In this document: positions 53,484-62,607 of the stretch, piece by piece
Numbering within the stretch: position 1 is the first letter of the stretch
Layout: every line of letters starts with the position of its first letter
Assembly (NCBI RefSeq): GCF_001424425.1
Contig: NZ_LMPT01000004.1
Span: 46,401 to 110,400, forward strand
Origin: Acidovorax sp. Leaf191
Lineage (GTDB): Bacteria > Pseudomonadota > Gammaproteobacteria > Burkholderiales > Burkholderiaceae_C
Length of the DNA stretch: 64,000 nt
Reading direction: 5' to 3'
Notes under the pieces: model-generated
The model's input: only the letters and a program-made list of their open reading frames with translations
The model's database searches: none
Told to the model about the DNA's origin: nothing
Translations under genes and position numbers: made by a program

Positions 53484-54614
53484 CTACGCCAGCGCGCGCT
53501 GGATGATGATCTTCTGCACGTCGCTCGTGCCTTCGTAGATCTGGCACACGCGCACGTCGCGGTAGATGCGTTCGACCGGGAAGTCGTTGACCACGCCGTA
53601 GCCGCCCAGCGTCTGGATGGCGGCGCTGCACACGCGCTCGGCCATCTCGCTGGCAAAGAGCTTGGCCATGGCGGCCTCCTTCAGGCAGGGCTTGCCGGCA
53701 TCCCGCAGCGCTGCGGCGTGCCAGATGAGCTGGCGGGCGGCCTCGATCTGGGTGGCGCAGTCGGCCAGCCTGAAACCCACGGCCTGGTGGTTGAAGATGG
53801 CGGTGCCGAAGCTCTCGCGCTCCTTCGAATACGCCAGCGCCACATCGAACGCGCTGCGCGCCATGCCCACGCTTTGGGCGGCGATGCCGATGCGGCCACC
53901 TTCGAGCGCGCCCAGGGCGATCTTGTAGCCCTCGCCTTCGGCGCCGATGAGGTTCTCGGCCGGGATGCGGCAGTTGTCGAAGTTGATCTGCGCGGTGTCG
54001 CTGGAATGCTGTCCCAGCTTGTCTTCGAGCCGCGCGACGACGTAGCCGGGGCTGCTGGTGGGCACGAGGAAGGCGCTCATGCCCTTCTTGCCCGCGCCCT
54101 TGTCGGTGACGGCGATGACGATGGCCACCTGGCCGTTCTTGCCGCTGGTGATGAATTGCTTGACGCCGTTGATGACGTATTCATCGCCCTGCTTCACCGC
54201 CGTGGTGCGCAGTGCCGATGCGTCGGAGCCCACATGCGGCTCGGTCAGGCAGAAGGCGCCCAGCATCTCGCCGCGGGCCAGCGGCGTGAGCCAGTCGCGC
54301 TTTTGCTGGGCGTTGCCGTAGCGCATGAGGATGGCGTTGACGGGGCAGTTGGTCACGCTGATGGCGGTGCTGGTGCCGCCGTCGCCTGCGGCGATCTCTT
54401 CCAGCACCAGGGCGAGCGTGAGGTAGTCGAGGTTGGCGCCGCCGAACTCTTCGGGCACGCAGATGCCGTAGGCGCCCAGGGCGGCCAGGCCCTGGTGCAC
54501 GTCGTGGGGGAAGTGGTGCTCCTTGTCCCAGCGGGCGGCGTGGGGCCAGATCTGTTCCTGGGCAAAATCGCGCACCGCGTCGCGGATCATTTCCTGGTCT
54601 TGGGTCAGCAGCAT
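53484..54614 (-). CDS. acyl-CoA dehydrogenase
   Basis: The 376-residue flavoenzyme has the ACAD N-terminal helical region, FAD-binding CLTEPHVGSDASALRT near residue 128 and, near the C-terminus, the catalytic-base region YEGTSDVQKIIIQRAL typical of short/branched-chain and glutaryl-type members. It oxidises a short or branched acyl-CoA. ATG 54612-54614 is favoured; a reading frame continues upstream across the SDR gene but is unlikely. It is the last gene of the thiolase/SDR group, 41 bases after the SDR stop. Confidence 0.9.
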   Translation of the reverse strand: MLLTQDQEMIRDAVRDFAQEQIWPHAARWDKEHHFPHDVHQGLAALGAYGICVPEEFGGANLDYLTLALVLEEIAAGDGGTSTAISVTNCPVNAILMRYGNAQQKRDWLTPLARGEMLGAFCLTEPHVGSDASALRTTAVKQGDEYVINGVKQFITSGKNGQVAIVIAVTDKGAGKKGMSAFLVPTSSPGYVVARLEDKLGQHSSDTAQINFDNCRIPAENLIGAEGEGYKIALGALEGGRIGIAAQSVGMARSAFDVALAYSKERESFGTAIFNHQAVGFRLADCATQIEAARQLIWHAAALRDAGKPCLKEAAMAKLFASEMAERVCSAAIQTLGGYGVVNDFPVERIYRDVRVCQIYEGTSDVQKIIIQRALA

Positions 54615-54655
54615 CGGGGGTTGTCTCCGGAGGTCGTTGTGTTCGGTCGAAAGAA

Positions 54656-55324
54656 TTACCAGTGGGCGGCGCGGCGGCCGTCGTGGTGCAGCAGGCGACC
54701 CTTGTCGGCGGCGGTGACGCCCGCCACGGTGGCGCGCAGGCCGCGCACGCTGTCCTGCACCGTGAGCGCAGCGCCTTCGCCGCCCATGTCGGTCTGCACC
54801 CAGCCGGGGTCGATGGTGATGAGGGTGGCGCCGGGGTAGTCGTGCTGCGCCGAGGCCACGGCCATGTTCAACGCGGCCTTGCTGGTGCGGTACAGCCACG
54901 AGCCGCTGTCGGGCACGCTGCCGATCTGCGACATGGACGAGGACAGGAACGCGAACACGCCCTGTGCGTCGGCCACCAGGGGCGCGACCTGCGGCAGGGT
55001 CTGCATGGCGCCCAGTACGTTGGTGTGCATGACCGCGTCGAAGTCTTGCTGCGTGGGCGGCGTGAGCGCGTTGGGCCGGCGGATGACGCCGGCCACGTAC
55101 CAGGCGGTCTCGATCTTTTCGCCGTCGAGCTGCCAGGCCAGGCCGCTCACGCTGGCGGGGTGGGCGACGTCGATGGTCAGCACCTCGGCGCCCAGGGCCT
55201 GCACCCGCTCGCGCCCGGCGTCGTCGCGCACGGTGGCGATCACGCGGCGGCCCGCGTCGGTGTACTGGCGCACCAGCTCCAGCCCGATGCCGCGCGATGC
55301 GCCGATGATGAGGATGGACTTCAT
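54656..55324 (-). CDS. short-chain dehydrogenase/reductase
   Basis: This 222-residue SDR has the NAD(P)-binding TGASRGIG-like motif GASRGIGLELVRQY near residue 8, the Asn in a TNVLGAMQ segment and the catalytic Tyr/Lys pair in YRTSKAALNM. It resembles the C-factor/sniffer group. ATG 55322-55324 follows an AAGG site. It lies between the ACAD and DUF695-like genes, with an intergenic repeat copy just upstream. Confidence 0.9.
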   Translation of the reverse strand: MKSILIIGASRGIGLELVRQYTDAGRRVIATVRDDAGRERVQALGAEVLTIDVAHPASVSGLAWQLDGEKIETAWYVAGVIRRPNALTPPTQQDFDAVMHTNVLGAMQTLPQVAPLVADAQGVFAFLSSSMSQIGSVPDSGSWLYRTSKAALNMAVASAQHDYPGATLITIDPGWVQTDMGGEGAALTVQDSVRGLRATVAGVTAADKGRLLHHDGRRAAHW

Positions 55325-55340
55325 TTTCAAGACCTTTCAG

Positions 55341-55390
55341 GGCTCTACCGCTTGATGGACAAGCACAAGCAGCTATTGAATTGATAGCAA
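55341..55390 (+). repeat. dispersed repeat family 1, intergenic copy
   Basis: GGCTCTACCGCTTGATGGA, AAGCACAAGCAGCTAT and TTGATAGCAA occur in order in the short gap between the SDR start and the DUF695-like stop. It matches the core of the copy at 15815-15874. Confidence 0.85.
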
Positions 55391-55420
55391 TGCAGATGGC
55401 GCGTTGTACAAAGCCACGTT

Positions 55421-56512
55421 TTACAGGTGCACGGCAAATTCGAAGTAGCCCGACCACGTGGGGTCGAAGCGCGTGGTCAGCTCAAGCGAGGCGGCTTCGT
55501 CGCGCAGCAGCAGCGGCGCGAGTGCCTGGCGTGCCATCTGCGTGTCGCCCACGTAGTACACGGCCTTGCGGCGGCCGGCGCGGGTCATGGTGTAGGCCAG
55601 GATGCCCAGCTGCGGCAGTTCGAGCAAGGTGGCGGCCTGGTCCTGCAAGGCCTGCACGGCGGCCAGCTCTTCGCGGTTTTCGACGGCCAGGTCCAGCTCG
55701 AGCGCGTAGGCGAGGTCGGCCCGCATCGCGACGGGCTGCGCGCTGCGGTTGACCATGACGATGGCGGTGTCGTCGGAGTCGCCGTCGCTTTCACTCTCGC
55801 TTTCGCCGTCGATCTCTTCATCCTCGTCGCCGCTGCCGTCGGCGCCTGGGCCGAAGGCGAGCGTCATCCCTGCCCAGTCGTGCTCGCCCTGGGGAAACTC
55901 TCCCGTGCGGCCCAGAAAATTGATCCAATGGCGGTCGAACACCGGAGGCAGTTGGCTGAGCGGGGTCCACTGCGCGTCGGGGTCCTGCGGCATCTCGACG
56001 AAGTCCACCGCGCCCACCTTCACCGCAAAGTCGTACTCGCCCAGCACATGGTCGAGCATGATGAACGCCATGTTGCGCGCGTGGTCCTGGTAGTCGCTCG
56101 GGATCTCGCGGCCGAATCGGATCTCCAGCGCGGCCTGGCCGTCATCGCGGCTGCACGCCACCAGCACGTCGGAGGTCTCGAGTTCGAAGCCGTCCATGCC
56201 GATGGGGAAGTCGGGCTGGGTGGTGCGTTCACGGAACGCGCGCAGCCGGTAGTGCGCCAGCGCGGGCGCAGCGGCCACCAGTTGCATGAGCAGCGGAAAG
56301 TTGGCGACGCTGCCGTGCGCGGTGGCGATGAGGTCCACCACGGCGTCATCGTCGCCGCCGGACATCTCGAGCGCCAGGCCTTCCAGGTGGCGCTCGAGGA
56401 TGGTGTTGGCCGCTTCCACGCGGTCGAGCAGCGGCAGTGCCTGCAGCGTGGGCTGCGCGGCGCTGAACTCTGCCCAGAACGCGGTGATCTCGGGCGATGC
56501 GGGCGCCGCCAT
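55421..56512 (-). CDS. hypothetical protein with DUF695-like C-terminus and acidic linker
   Basis: The 363-residue protein has an N-terminal half rich in charged residues with LDHVLGEYDFAVKVGAVDFVE near residue 170. A strongly acidic Ser/Glu/Asp linker (GDEDEEIDGESESES) lies near residues 232-246. The C-terminal domain ends RFDPTWSGYFEFAV, resembling DUF695. No enzyme motif is seen. Its ATG (56510-56512) overlaps the thiolase stop by one base, so it is translationally coupled to ketothiolase. It has the look of a regulatory or adaptor protein. Confidence 0.72.
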   Translation of the reverse strand: MAAPASPEITAFWAEFSAAQPTLQALPLLDRVEAANTILERHLEGLALEMSGGDDDAVVDLIATAHGSVANFPLLMQLVAAAPALAHYRLRAFRERTTQPDFPIGMDGFELETSDVLVACSRDDGQAALEIRFGREIPSDYQDHARNMAFIMLDHVLGEYDFAVKVGAVDFVEMPQDPDAQWTPLSQLPPVFDRHWINFLGRTGEFPQGEHDWAGMTLAFGPGADGSGDEDEEIDGESESESDGDSDDTAIVMVNRSAQPVAMRADLAYALELDLAVENREELAAVQALQDQAATLLELPQLGILAYTMTRAGRRKAVYYVGDTQMARQALAPLLLRDEAASLELTTRFDPTWSGYFEFAVHL

Positions 56513-57705
56513 CAGACGAGTTCCAGCGCCACGGCCGTGGCCTCGCCGCCGCCGATGCACAGCGTGGCCAGGCCCTTGGTCAGGCCGCGGGCCTTGAGGG
56601 CGTACATCAGCGTGACCATGATGCGGGCGCCGCTTGCGCCGATGGGGTGGCCCAGAGCACAGGCACCGCCGTTGACGTTGACCTTGTCGTGGGGCAGGTC
56701 CAGCTCTTTCATCAGCGCCATGGGCACCACGGCAAAGGCTTCGTTGATCTCCCACAGCTGTACGTCGCCGACCTGCCAGCCGGCCTTGGCCAGCGCCTTC
56801 TGCGTGGCGCCCAGCGGGGCGGTCGCAAACCATTCGGGCTCTTGCGCATGGGTGGCGTGGCTCACGATGCGGGCCAGGGGTGTGGCGCCGAGCTTTTGGG
56901 CGGTGGATTCGCGCATCATCACCAGGGCGGCCGCGCCGTCGTTGATGCTGGAGCTGGACGCGGCGGTGATGGTGCCGTCCTTCTTGAACGCGGGCTTGAG
57001 GGTGGCGATCTTCTCGAGCTTGATCTTGCCCGGGCCCTCGTCGGTCGACACCACGGTCTCGCCCGCACGGGTCTTGACGGTCACCGGCACGATCTCGGCC
57101 GCGAAAGCGCCGGACTCGGTGGCGGCCTTGGCGCGCTGCACGCTGGCGGTGGCGAAGGCGTCCTGCTGCTCGCGGGTGAACTGGTACTTGGCGGCGCAGT
57201 CTTCGCCAAACGTGCCCATGGAGCGGCCGGCCTCGTACGCGTCTTCCAGACCGTCGAGCATCATGTGATCGAAGATGCGGTCATGGCCCAGGCGGTAGCC
57301 GCCGCGGCCCTTTTGCAGCAGGTAGGGCGCGTTGGTCATGCTCTCCATGCCGCCGGCCACCATGACGTCGTGCGTGCCGGCCAGCAGCATGTCGTGCGCC
57401 ATCATCGCGGCCTTCATGCCGGAGCCGCACATCTTGGACAGCGTGACCGCGCCCGCTCCCTTGGGCAGGCCGCCCTTGAAGGCCGCCTGCCGCGCGGGCG
57501 CCTGGCCCTGCCCTGCCATCAGGCAGTTGCCGAACAGCACTTCACCCACGGCGTCGGGCGATACGCCTGCGCGCTCCATGGCCGCCTTGATCGCGGCACC
57601 GCCCAGGTCATGGGCAGACAGGCTGGCAAAGTCGCCCTGCAGCGACCCCATGGGGGTGCGCGCTGCGCCGACGATGACGATGGGGTCTTGGGTGGCTGTG
57701 GTCAT
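56512..57705 (-). CDS. atoB: acetyl-CoA acetyltransferase (thiolase)
   Basis: This 397-residue thiolase has the nucleophilic Cys in LSKMCGSGMKAAM near residue 90, the catalytic His in GACALGHPIGASGARI near residue 350 and the final Cys in LCIGGGEATAVALE. It condenses or cleaves acetoacetyl-CoA, which would process the acetoacetate from the HMG-CoA lyase step after CoA activation. ATG 57703-57705 follows an AGGAG site. It is 85 bases after aceK and coupled to the DUF695-like gene. Confidence 0.94.
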   Translation of the reverse strand: MTTATQDPIVIVGAARTPMGSLQGDFASLSAHDLGGAAIKAAMERAGVSPDAVGEVLFGNCLMAGQGQAPARQAAFKGGLPKGAGAVTLSKMCGSGMKAAMMAHDMLLAGTHDVMVAGGMESMTNAPYLLQKGRGGYRLGHDRIFDHMMLDGLEDAYEAGRSMGTFGEDCAAKYQFTREQQDAFATASVQRAKAATESGAFAAEIVPVTVKTRAGETVVSTDEGPGKIKLEKIATLKPAFKKDGTITAASSSSINDGAAALVMMRESTAQKLGATPLARIVSHATHAQEPEWFATAPLGATQKALAKAGWQVGDVQLWEINEAFAVVPMALMKELDLPHDKVNVNGGACALGHPIGASGARIMVTLMYALKARGLTKGLATLCIGGGEATAVALELV

Positions 57706-57790
57706 GGTGTGGATCTCCTGGGTTGCTGTCGGTGTTGTGTGAACGAAAGATGCGGGAGCGTGGAGGCAGCGTTTGCAGCAGCGCCGCGCG

Positions 57791-59593
57791 CTAGGGAGCT
57801 GCGCCGTGCGCAAAGCGCCGGTCGCTGTCGTACGGAAAGACGTCGAGCATGTGGCCGGCCTGGATGCGCTCCTTGTGCGACTGCCAGAACGCGGCATCCA
57901 GCAGGTCCGCGTGGTGCTTCATGAAGACCTCGCGCACGGCGTCGTTGCCCAGCAGGAAAGGGCCGAAGGTTTCGGGGAACACGTCGCGCGGGCCGACGCT
58001 GTACCAGACCTCGCCGCTCATCTCTTCTTCCTCGTTGCGCGGCGCGGGCACGCGGCGGAAGTGGCAGTCGGTGAGGTATTCGATCTCGTCGTAGTCGTAG
58101 AACACGACCTTGCCGTTGCGGGTGACGCCGAAGTTCTTCCAGAGCATGTCGCCCGGGAAGATGTTGGCGGCGACCAGGTCCTTGATGGCGTTGCCGTATT
58201 CGATCACGCTGCGCTCCATCCGCTGGTGGGCGCGCGGGTCGGACAGGCCGGCGTCGAAGGCTTCCTGCAGGTAGATGTTGAGCGGCACCATGCGGCGCTC
58301 GATGTACAGGTGCTTGATGATGACCTCGGTCTGGCCGTCACCGTCGCGGTCGCTGATCTCGAGCTGGCTGGGGGCGAACTTTTCGATCTCGGCGATCAGC
58401 GCATCGTCGAAGCGGTCGCGCGGGAAGGCGACCTCGCTGTATTCGAGCGTGTCGGCCATGCGGCCCACGCGGTCGTGCTGCTTGACGAGCAGGTACTTGC
58501 CCTTGATCTGCTCGCGCGTGGTTTCCTTCTGGTGCGGAAAGAAGTCCTTGATGAGCTTGAACACGAACGGAAAGCTCGGCAGGTCGAACACCAGCATCAC
58601 CATGCCCTTGATGCCCGGTGCGATGCGGAACTTGTCGCTGGAGTGCTTGAGGTGCGAGAGGAAGTCGCGGTAGAACAGCGTCTTGCCCTGCTTGGCCAGG
58701 CCCAGGGCGTTGTAGATTTCGGCGCGGGGCTTGCGCGGCATGAGGCTGCGCAGGAACTGCACGTAGGCGCTGGGTATCTCCATGTCGACCATGAAGTACG
58801 CCCGCGCAAAGCTGAAGAGCGCGAGCAGGTCGTCCTCGCCGAACAGGGCGGCATCGATGGCGAGCTTGCCCGCGTCGGTGTGCAGGATGGGCAGCGCGAA
58901 CGGCACTTCGCTGAAGCCGTTGATGATCTTTCCCACCACGTACGCGCCCTTGTTGCGGTAGAACAGGCTGGCCAGCACCTGGATCTGGAAGTTGGCGCGC
59001 AGCGTCATGTGCGCGATGCGCGGCTCGATGGCGGCCAGCACATGAGCGGTGTCGCGCGCGAGGTCTTCGAACTCGCGCTGCAGCCGGAAGTTGTCGATGA
59101 CGGCCTGCAGCGTGCTGTGCAGGTTGCTGCGCGAGGGGTAGTACGCGCGGTAGGTGGGCAGCGCCGCGGGCTCGTCGTTCTCGATGTACTCGGTGCTGAC
59201 GGCCGGTCGCACGAAGATGAAGTCGTTGTGGAAGTGCGTGCGGTGCAGGATCTTGGTGGTGACCGAGTTGAAGAAGGTCTCGGCCAGCTCGGGCTGGTGG
59301 TGGTTGACCAGGAGGCCGATGTAGTGGAGCTTGATCTGGTGCCACACGTCCATGGGCTGCGAGCCGGCGCCGAACTCTTTTTCAAGCCGGCGCACGCACT
59401 CCTTCACGCGCAGGTCGTAGAACTCGATACGTTCGCGCTGCGCCCGCTGCTGGCCCGGCCAGTCGGCTGTCTCGAAGCGGTGCTTGGCGCGCGCGGACTC
59501 GGTGCGGAACAGCCGGTAGTGGCGGTTGAAGCCGTCCATCATCGCCTTGGCGATGCCGTAGGCCTCGGGGGCATCGAGCCGCTGGGGAAACAT
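57791..59593 (-). CDS. aceK: isocitrate dehydrogenase kinase/phosphatase
   Basis: The 600-residue protein has the AceK ATP-binding segment [17 protein letters not shown] near residue 325, [35 protein letters not shown], and [25 protein letters not shown] near residue 480. AceK phosphorylates and dephosphorylates isocitrate dehydrogenase to divide carbon between the TCA cycle and the glyoxylate branch. Here it is downstream of ivd and carbonic anhydrase rather than in an aceBA operon. ATG 59591-59593 is chosen over a longer frame. Confidence 0.95.
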   Translation of the reverse strand: MFPQRLDAPEAYGIAKAMMDGFNRHYRLFRTESARAKHRFETADWPGQQRAQRERIEFYDLRVKECVRRLEKEFGAGSQPMDVWHQIKLHYIGLLVNHHQPELAETFFNSVTTKILHRTHFHNDFIFVRPAVSTEYIENDEPAALPTYRAYYPSRSNLHSTLQAVIDNFRLQREFEDLARDTAHVLAAIEPRIAHMTLRANFQIQVLASLFYRNKGAYVVGKIINGFSEVPFALPILHTDAGKLAIDAALFGEDDLLALFSFARAYFMVDMEIPSAYVQFLRSLMPRKPRAEIYNALGLAKQGKTLFYRDFLSHLKHSSDKFRIAPGIKGMVMLVFDLPSFPFVFKLIKDFFPHQKETTREQIKGKYLLVKQHDRVGRMADTLEYSEVAFPRDRFDDALIAEIEKFAPSQLEISDRDGDGQTEVIIKHLYIERRMVPLNIYLQEAFDAGLSDPRAHQRMERSVIEYGNAIKDLVAANIFPGDMLWKNFGVTRNGKVVFYDYDEIEYLTDCHFRRVPAPRNEEEEMSGEVWYSVGPRDVFPETFGPFLLGNDAVREVFMKHHADLLDAAFWQSHKERIQAGHMLDVFPYDSDRRFAHGAAP

Positions 59594-59643
59594 GGCGCGC
59601 CTGGGCTGGCTGGTGGACGGTTTTTGTGCCTGGCTGGGCCGGT

Positions 59644-60303
59644 TTATTCGCGGCGCGTGGCGGCAACGCCGGCGATGGCGGCCTTGTAGATCGCGTCCAG
59701 GCCTTCGGTGCTGTCCACCGTCATGTGCAGGTTGTTGATGAGGCCGTCTTTGAGGCCGTAGCACCAGCCGTGCAGCGTGACCTTCTGGCCGCTGCCCCAG
59801 GCGTCGAGCATGACGGTGGTCTGCGCGATGTTGACCACCTGCTCGATGGCGTTGAGCTCGCACAGCACATCGTGGCGCCACTGCGGCGCCACCGACGCGA
59901 TGAGGTCACGGTGGCGGTCGCGCACGTCCTGCACGTGGCGAATCCAGTTGTCCGCCAGGCCTACGCGGATACCTTCCAACGCCGCCAGCACACCGCCGCA
60001 GCCGTAGTGGCCCACGACCATGAGGTGCTCGATGCGCAACTGGTCCACCGCGTACTGGATGGTGGACAAACAGTTGAGGTCGGTGGGCACCACCACGTTG
60101 GCCACGTTGCGGTGCACGAACACTTCGCCGGGCTCGAGGCCCGTGATCTGGTTGGCCGGCACGCGGCTGTCCGAGCAACCCACCCACATGTACTTGGGCT
60201 TTTGCTGAGCCAGCAGCCCGGTGAAGAAGCCGGGGCGTTCGCGCTCCATCTGGGCGGCCCAGGCGCGGTTGTGTACGAAGAGGTCGTCGATGGAGGTCGT
60301 CAT
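59644..60303 (-). CDS. beta-class carbonic anhydrase
   Basis: This 219-residue enzyme has the zinc and active-site motifs [12 protein letters not shown] (Cys43, Asp45, Arg47) and HYGCGGV (His and Cys near residues 100-105). It interconverts CO2 and bicarbonate. Bicarbonate is the co-substrate of biotin carboxylases, which may explain the position after ivd. It is 51 bases after ivd and 50 bases before aceK. Confidence 0.95.
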   Translation of the reverse strand: MTTSIDDLFVHNRAWAAQMERERPGFFTGLLAQQKPKYMWVGCSDSRVPANQITGLEPGEVFVHRNVANVVVPTDLNCLSTIQYAVDQLRIEHLMVVGHYGCGGVLAALEGIRVGLADNWIRHVQDVRDRHRDLIASVAPQWRHDVLCELNAIEQVVNIAQTTVMLDAWGSGQKVTLHGWCYGLKDGLINNLHMTVDSTEGLDAIYKAAIAGVAATRRE

Positions 60304-60354
60304 GGGGTCCTTGAAGTCGTCAACGTGCCACCCTGAGTGGCCGGGGCGGCGGGC

Positions 60355-61545
60355 TCAGCAGGTCTCGGCGAACAGCTCGCGACCGATCAGCATGCGGCGG
60401 ATCTCACTGGTGCCGGCGCCGATCTCGTAGAGTTTCGCATCCCGCCACAGGCGGCCCAGGGGGTACTCGTTGATATATCCGTTGCCGCCGTAGATCTGCA
60501 CGCCTTCGCCGGCCATCCAGGTGGCTTTCTCGGCGCACCACAGGATGACGCTGGCGCAGTCCTTGCGCACCTGGCGCACGTGCTCGGTGCCCAGCATGTC
60601 GAGGTTCTTGGCCACGGTGTAGGCGAACGAGCGGCCGGCCTGCAGCACGGTGTACATGTCGGCCACCTTGCCCTGGATGAGCTGGAACTCACCGATGCTC
60701 TGGCCGAACTGCTTGCGGTCGTGGATGTACGGGATCACGTTGTCCATGACGGACTGCATGATGCCCAGCGGCCCGCCGGTGAGCACCGCGCGTTCGTAAT
60801 CCAGGCCGCTCATCAGGACTTTGGCGCCCTGGTTGAGGCCGCCGAGCACGTTGGCCGCTGGCACTTCGACGTTGTTGAACACGAGCTCACCCGTGTGGCT
60901 GCCGCGCATGCCCAGCTTGTCGAGCTTTTGCGCAATGCTGAAGCCCGGCATGCCTTTTTCGATCAGGAAGGCCGTGACGCCGCGGGCGCCCAGCTCGGGC
61001 TCGGTCTTGGCGTAGACCACCAGCGTGTCGGCGTCGGGGCCGTTGGTGATCCACATCTTGTTGCCGTTGAGCAGGTAGTAGCCGCCCTTGTCCTCGGCCT
61101 TGAGCTTCATGCTGATCACGTCGGAGCCCGCGCCCGGCTCGCTCATCGCCAGGGCGCCCACATGTTCGCCGCTGATGAGCTTGGGGAGGTATTTGGCCTT
61201 TTGCGCCTCGTTGCCGTTGCGGTTGATCTGGTTCACGCACAGGTTGCTGTGCGCACCGTAGGACAGCCCGACCGAGGCGCTGGCGCGGGAGATTTCCTCC
61301 ATCGCCACCATGTGCGCGAGGTACCCCATGGACGCGCCGCCGTACTGCTCGGACACGGTGATGCCGAGCACGCCCAGGTCCCCCATCTTGCGCCACAGGT
61401 CCATCGGGAACTGGTCGCTGCGGTCGATCTCTGCCGCGCGCGGGGCGATCTCGGCTTGGGCAAAGTCGCGCACGGCGTCGCGCAGCGCGTCGATGTCTTC
61501 GCCCAGCTGGAAATTCAGGCCGGGAAGGTTGGCGGGAATGCTCAT
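60355..61545 (-). CDS. liuA: isovaleryl-CoA dehydrogenase
   Basis: The 396-residue flavoenzyme has the FAD/substrate motif [14 protein letters not shown] near residue 135. The catalytic glutamate lies in the early [12 protein letters not shown] segment near residue 240, a position characteristic of isovaleryl-CoA (and long-chain) dehydrogenases, rather than at the later YEG site, which here reads [12 protein letters not shown]. It converts isovaleryl-CoA to 3-methylcrotonyl-CoA. ATG 61543-61545 follows an AGGAG site. It is 38 bases after the thioesterase gene in a LiuR-controlled operon. Confidence 0.95.
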   Translation of the reverse strand: MSIPANLPGLNFQLGEDIDALRDAVRDFAQAEIAPRAAEIDRSDQFPMDLWRKMGDLGVLGITVSEQYGGASMGYLAHMVAMEEISRASASVGLSYGAHSNLCVNQINRNGNEAQKAKYLPKLISGEHVGALAMSEPGAGSDVISMKLKAEDKGGYYLLNGNKMWITNGPDADTLVVYAKTEPELGARGVTAFLIEKGMPGFSIAQKLDKLGMRGSHTGELVFNNVEVPAANVLGGLNQGAKVLMSGLDYERAVLTGGPLGIMQSVMDNVIPYIHDRKQFGQSIGEFQLIQGKVADMYTVLQAGRSFAYTVAKNLDMLGTEHVRQVRKDCASVILWCAEKATWMAGEGVQIYGGNGYINEYPLGRLWRDAKLYEIGAGTSEIRRMLIGRELFAETC

Positions 61546-61583
61546 GGATGTCTCCTCGAAGGTGAAGGGGAAAAGGCTTGTGG

Positions 61584-62045
61584 TCAGCCCTGGATGTGGT
61601 CGCGGCCCGTGACGGCCATGAGCGTGCAGCCCATGGTGGCGATGAGTTTTTCCTGCCCGCCCTCGATGGCGAAGGCCCTGCCCTCGCACACCGTGATGGT
61701 GCGGCCGGGCTTGAGCACGCGGCCTTCCATGCGAAAGCGCTCGCCCTGGGCGGGCGCGAGCAGGTTGATCTTGAATTCGATGGTGAGCACGGCCGCATCG
61801 GCCGCCATCAAGGTGAAGCCGGCATAGCCGCAGGCGGAATCCAGCGCCGTGGCGACCATGCCGGCATGCAGGAATCCGTGCTGCTGGGTGAGCGCCGCGG
61901 CCCAGCCGAGCTCGATGTCGACCGCCCCAGGGGCCACCAGCGCCAGACGCGCGCCGAGGGTCTGCATCGCGCCTTGGCGCGCAAAGCTGTCGGTCACACG
62001 GGCTGCGTACTCTGCGCAGCGGGGCTCGAAGGGGCTCGTTGGCAC
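61584..62045 (-). CDS. PaaI-type acyl-CoA thioesterase
   Basis: This 153-residue hotdog-fold protein has the PaaI pattern [21 protein letters not shown] near residue 56 and [15 protein letters not shown] near 90. Such enzymes hydrolyse acyl-CoAs to free CoA. It is the first gene of the ivd operon, with a LiuR-like palindrome 14 bases upstream of its ATG. The upstream neighbour is the regulator gene itself on the same strand. Confidence 0.9.
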   Translation of the reverse strand: MPTSPFEPRCAEYAARVTDSFARQGAMQTLGARLALVAPGAVDIELGWAAALTQQHGFLHAGMVATALDSACGYAGFTLMAADAAVLTIEFKINLLAPAQGERFRMEGRVLKPGRTITVCEGRAFAIEGGQEKLIATMGCTLMAVTGRDHIQG

Positions 62046-62058
62046 GACGGTCTCCAGA

Positions 62059-62080
62059 TTTACGTTTACGTAAACGTCAA
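62059..62080. promoter_or_regulatory. LiuR-type operator upstream of the thioesterase-ivd operon
   Basis: The core CGTTTACGTAAACG (62063-62076) is a perfect palindrome, flanked as TTTA on one side and TCAA on the other. It lies between the liuR stop and the thioesterase start. It matches the MerR-type LiuR motif known from leucine-catabolic regulons. Confidence 0.85.
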
Positions 62081-62087
62081 TTATGGC

Positions 62088-62483
62088 TCATTTTTGTTTT
62101 TCGAGCTGCAGCAGAAGGGCACGGGCGTCGCTCTCGTGCTCTTGCACCTCTTCGAGGTTGGCCTTCAGATCCGCCATCTGCTCTTCCAGCTGCTTGCGGT
62201 GCACCACCAGCACGTCCAGGAATTTGCGCAGCTGTACGCCGGTATCGCGGGGGCTGTCGTAGAGGTCGATGATTTCCTTGGCCTCGGTGAGCGACAGGCC
62301 CAGGCGCTTGGCGCGCAAGGTCAGCCGCAGCCGGGTGCGGTCCCGCGCGCTGTACACCCGGTTGCGGCCTGCGGCGCCAGTGCGCTCGGGCTGCAGCAAG
62401 CCCATGTCTTCATAGAACCGGATGGCCCGCGTGGTGAGATCGAACTCTTTGGCGAGGTCGCTGATGCTGTAGGTGTTGGCCAT
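62088..62483 (-). CDS. liuR: MerR-family regulator of leucine/isovalerate catabolism
   Basis: The 131-residue protein has the MerR winged helix (YSISDLAKEFDLTTRAIRFYEDMGLLQPER, residues 5-34), followed by a long C-terminal coiled coil (VVHRKQLEEQMADLKANLEEVQEHESDARALLLQLE). No metal cysteines are present, consistent with an acyl-CoA-sensing LiuR-type protein. Palindromic sites flank it on both sides. ATG 62481-62483 gives the standard MerR N-terminus. It likely represses the ivd operon and the divergent MBL gene. Confidence 0.92.
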   Translation of the reverse strand: MANTYSISDLAKEFDLTTRAIRFYEDMGLLQPERTGAAGRNRVYSARDRTRLRLTLRAKRLGLSLTEAKEIIDLYDSPRDTGVQLRKFLDVLVVHRKQLEEQMADLKANLEEVQEHESDARALLLQLEKQK

Positions 62484-62563
62484 GGTGCTTGTGGGGTGCA
62501 GCGCAGGTGGTTTCGCCCAGGAGACAGCCCGTCGGCCGCCAATCCCTACAATGCCTGGATGCA

Positions 62564-62583
62564 TGACGTTTACGTTAACGTCA
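62564..62583. promoter_or_regulatory. LiuR-type operator between liuR and the MBL gene
   Basis: TGACGTTTACGTTAACGTCA is a near-palindrome with outer TGACGTT/AACGTCA arms. It lies 25 bases before the MBL gene start and about 81 bases before the liuR start, so it could control both. It closely matches the site at 62059-62080. Confidence 0.8.
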
Positions 62584-62607
62584 ATGCTAACCCATCCGGT
62601 AGCCGCC

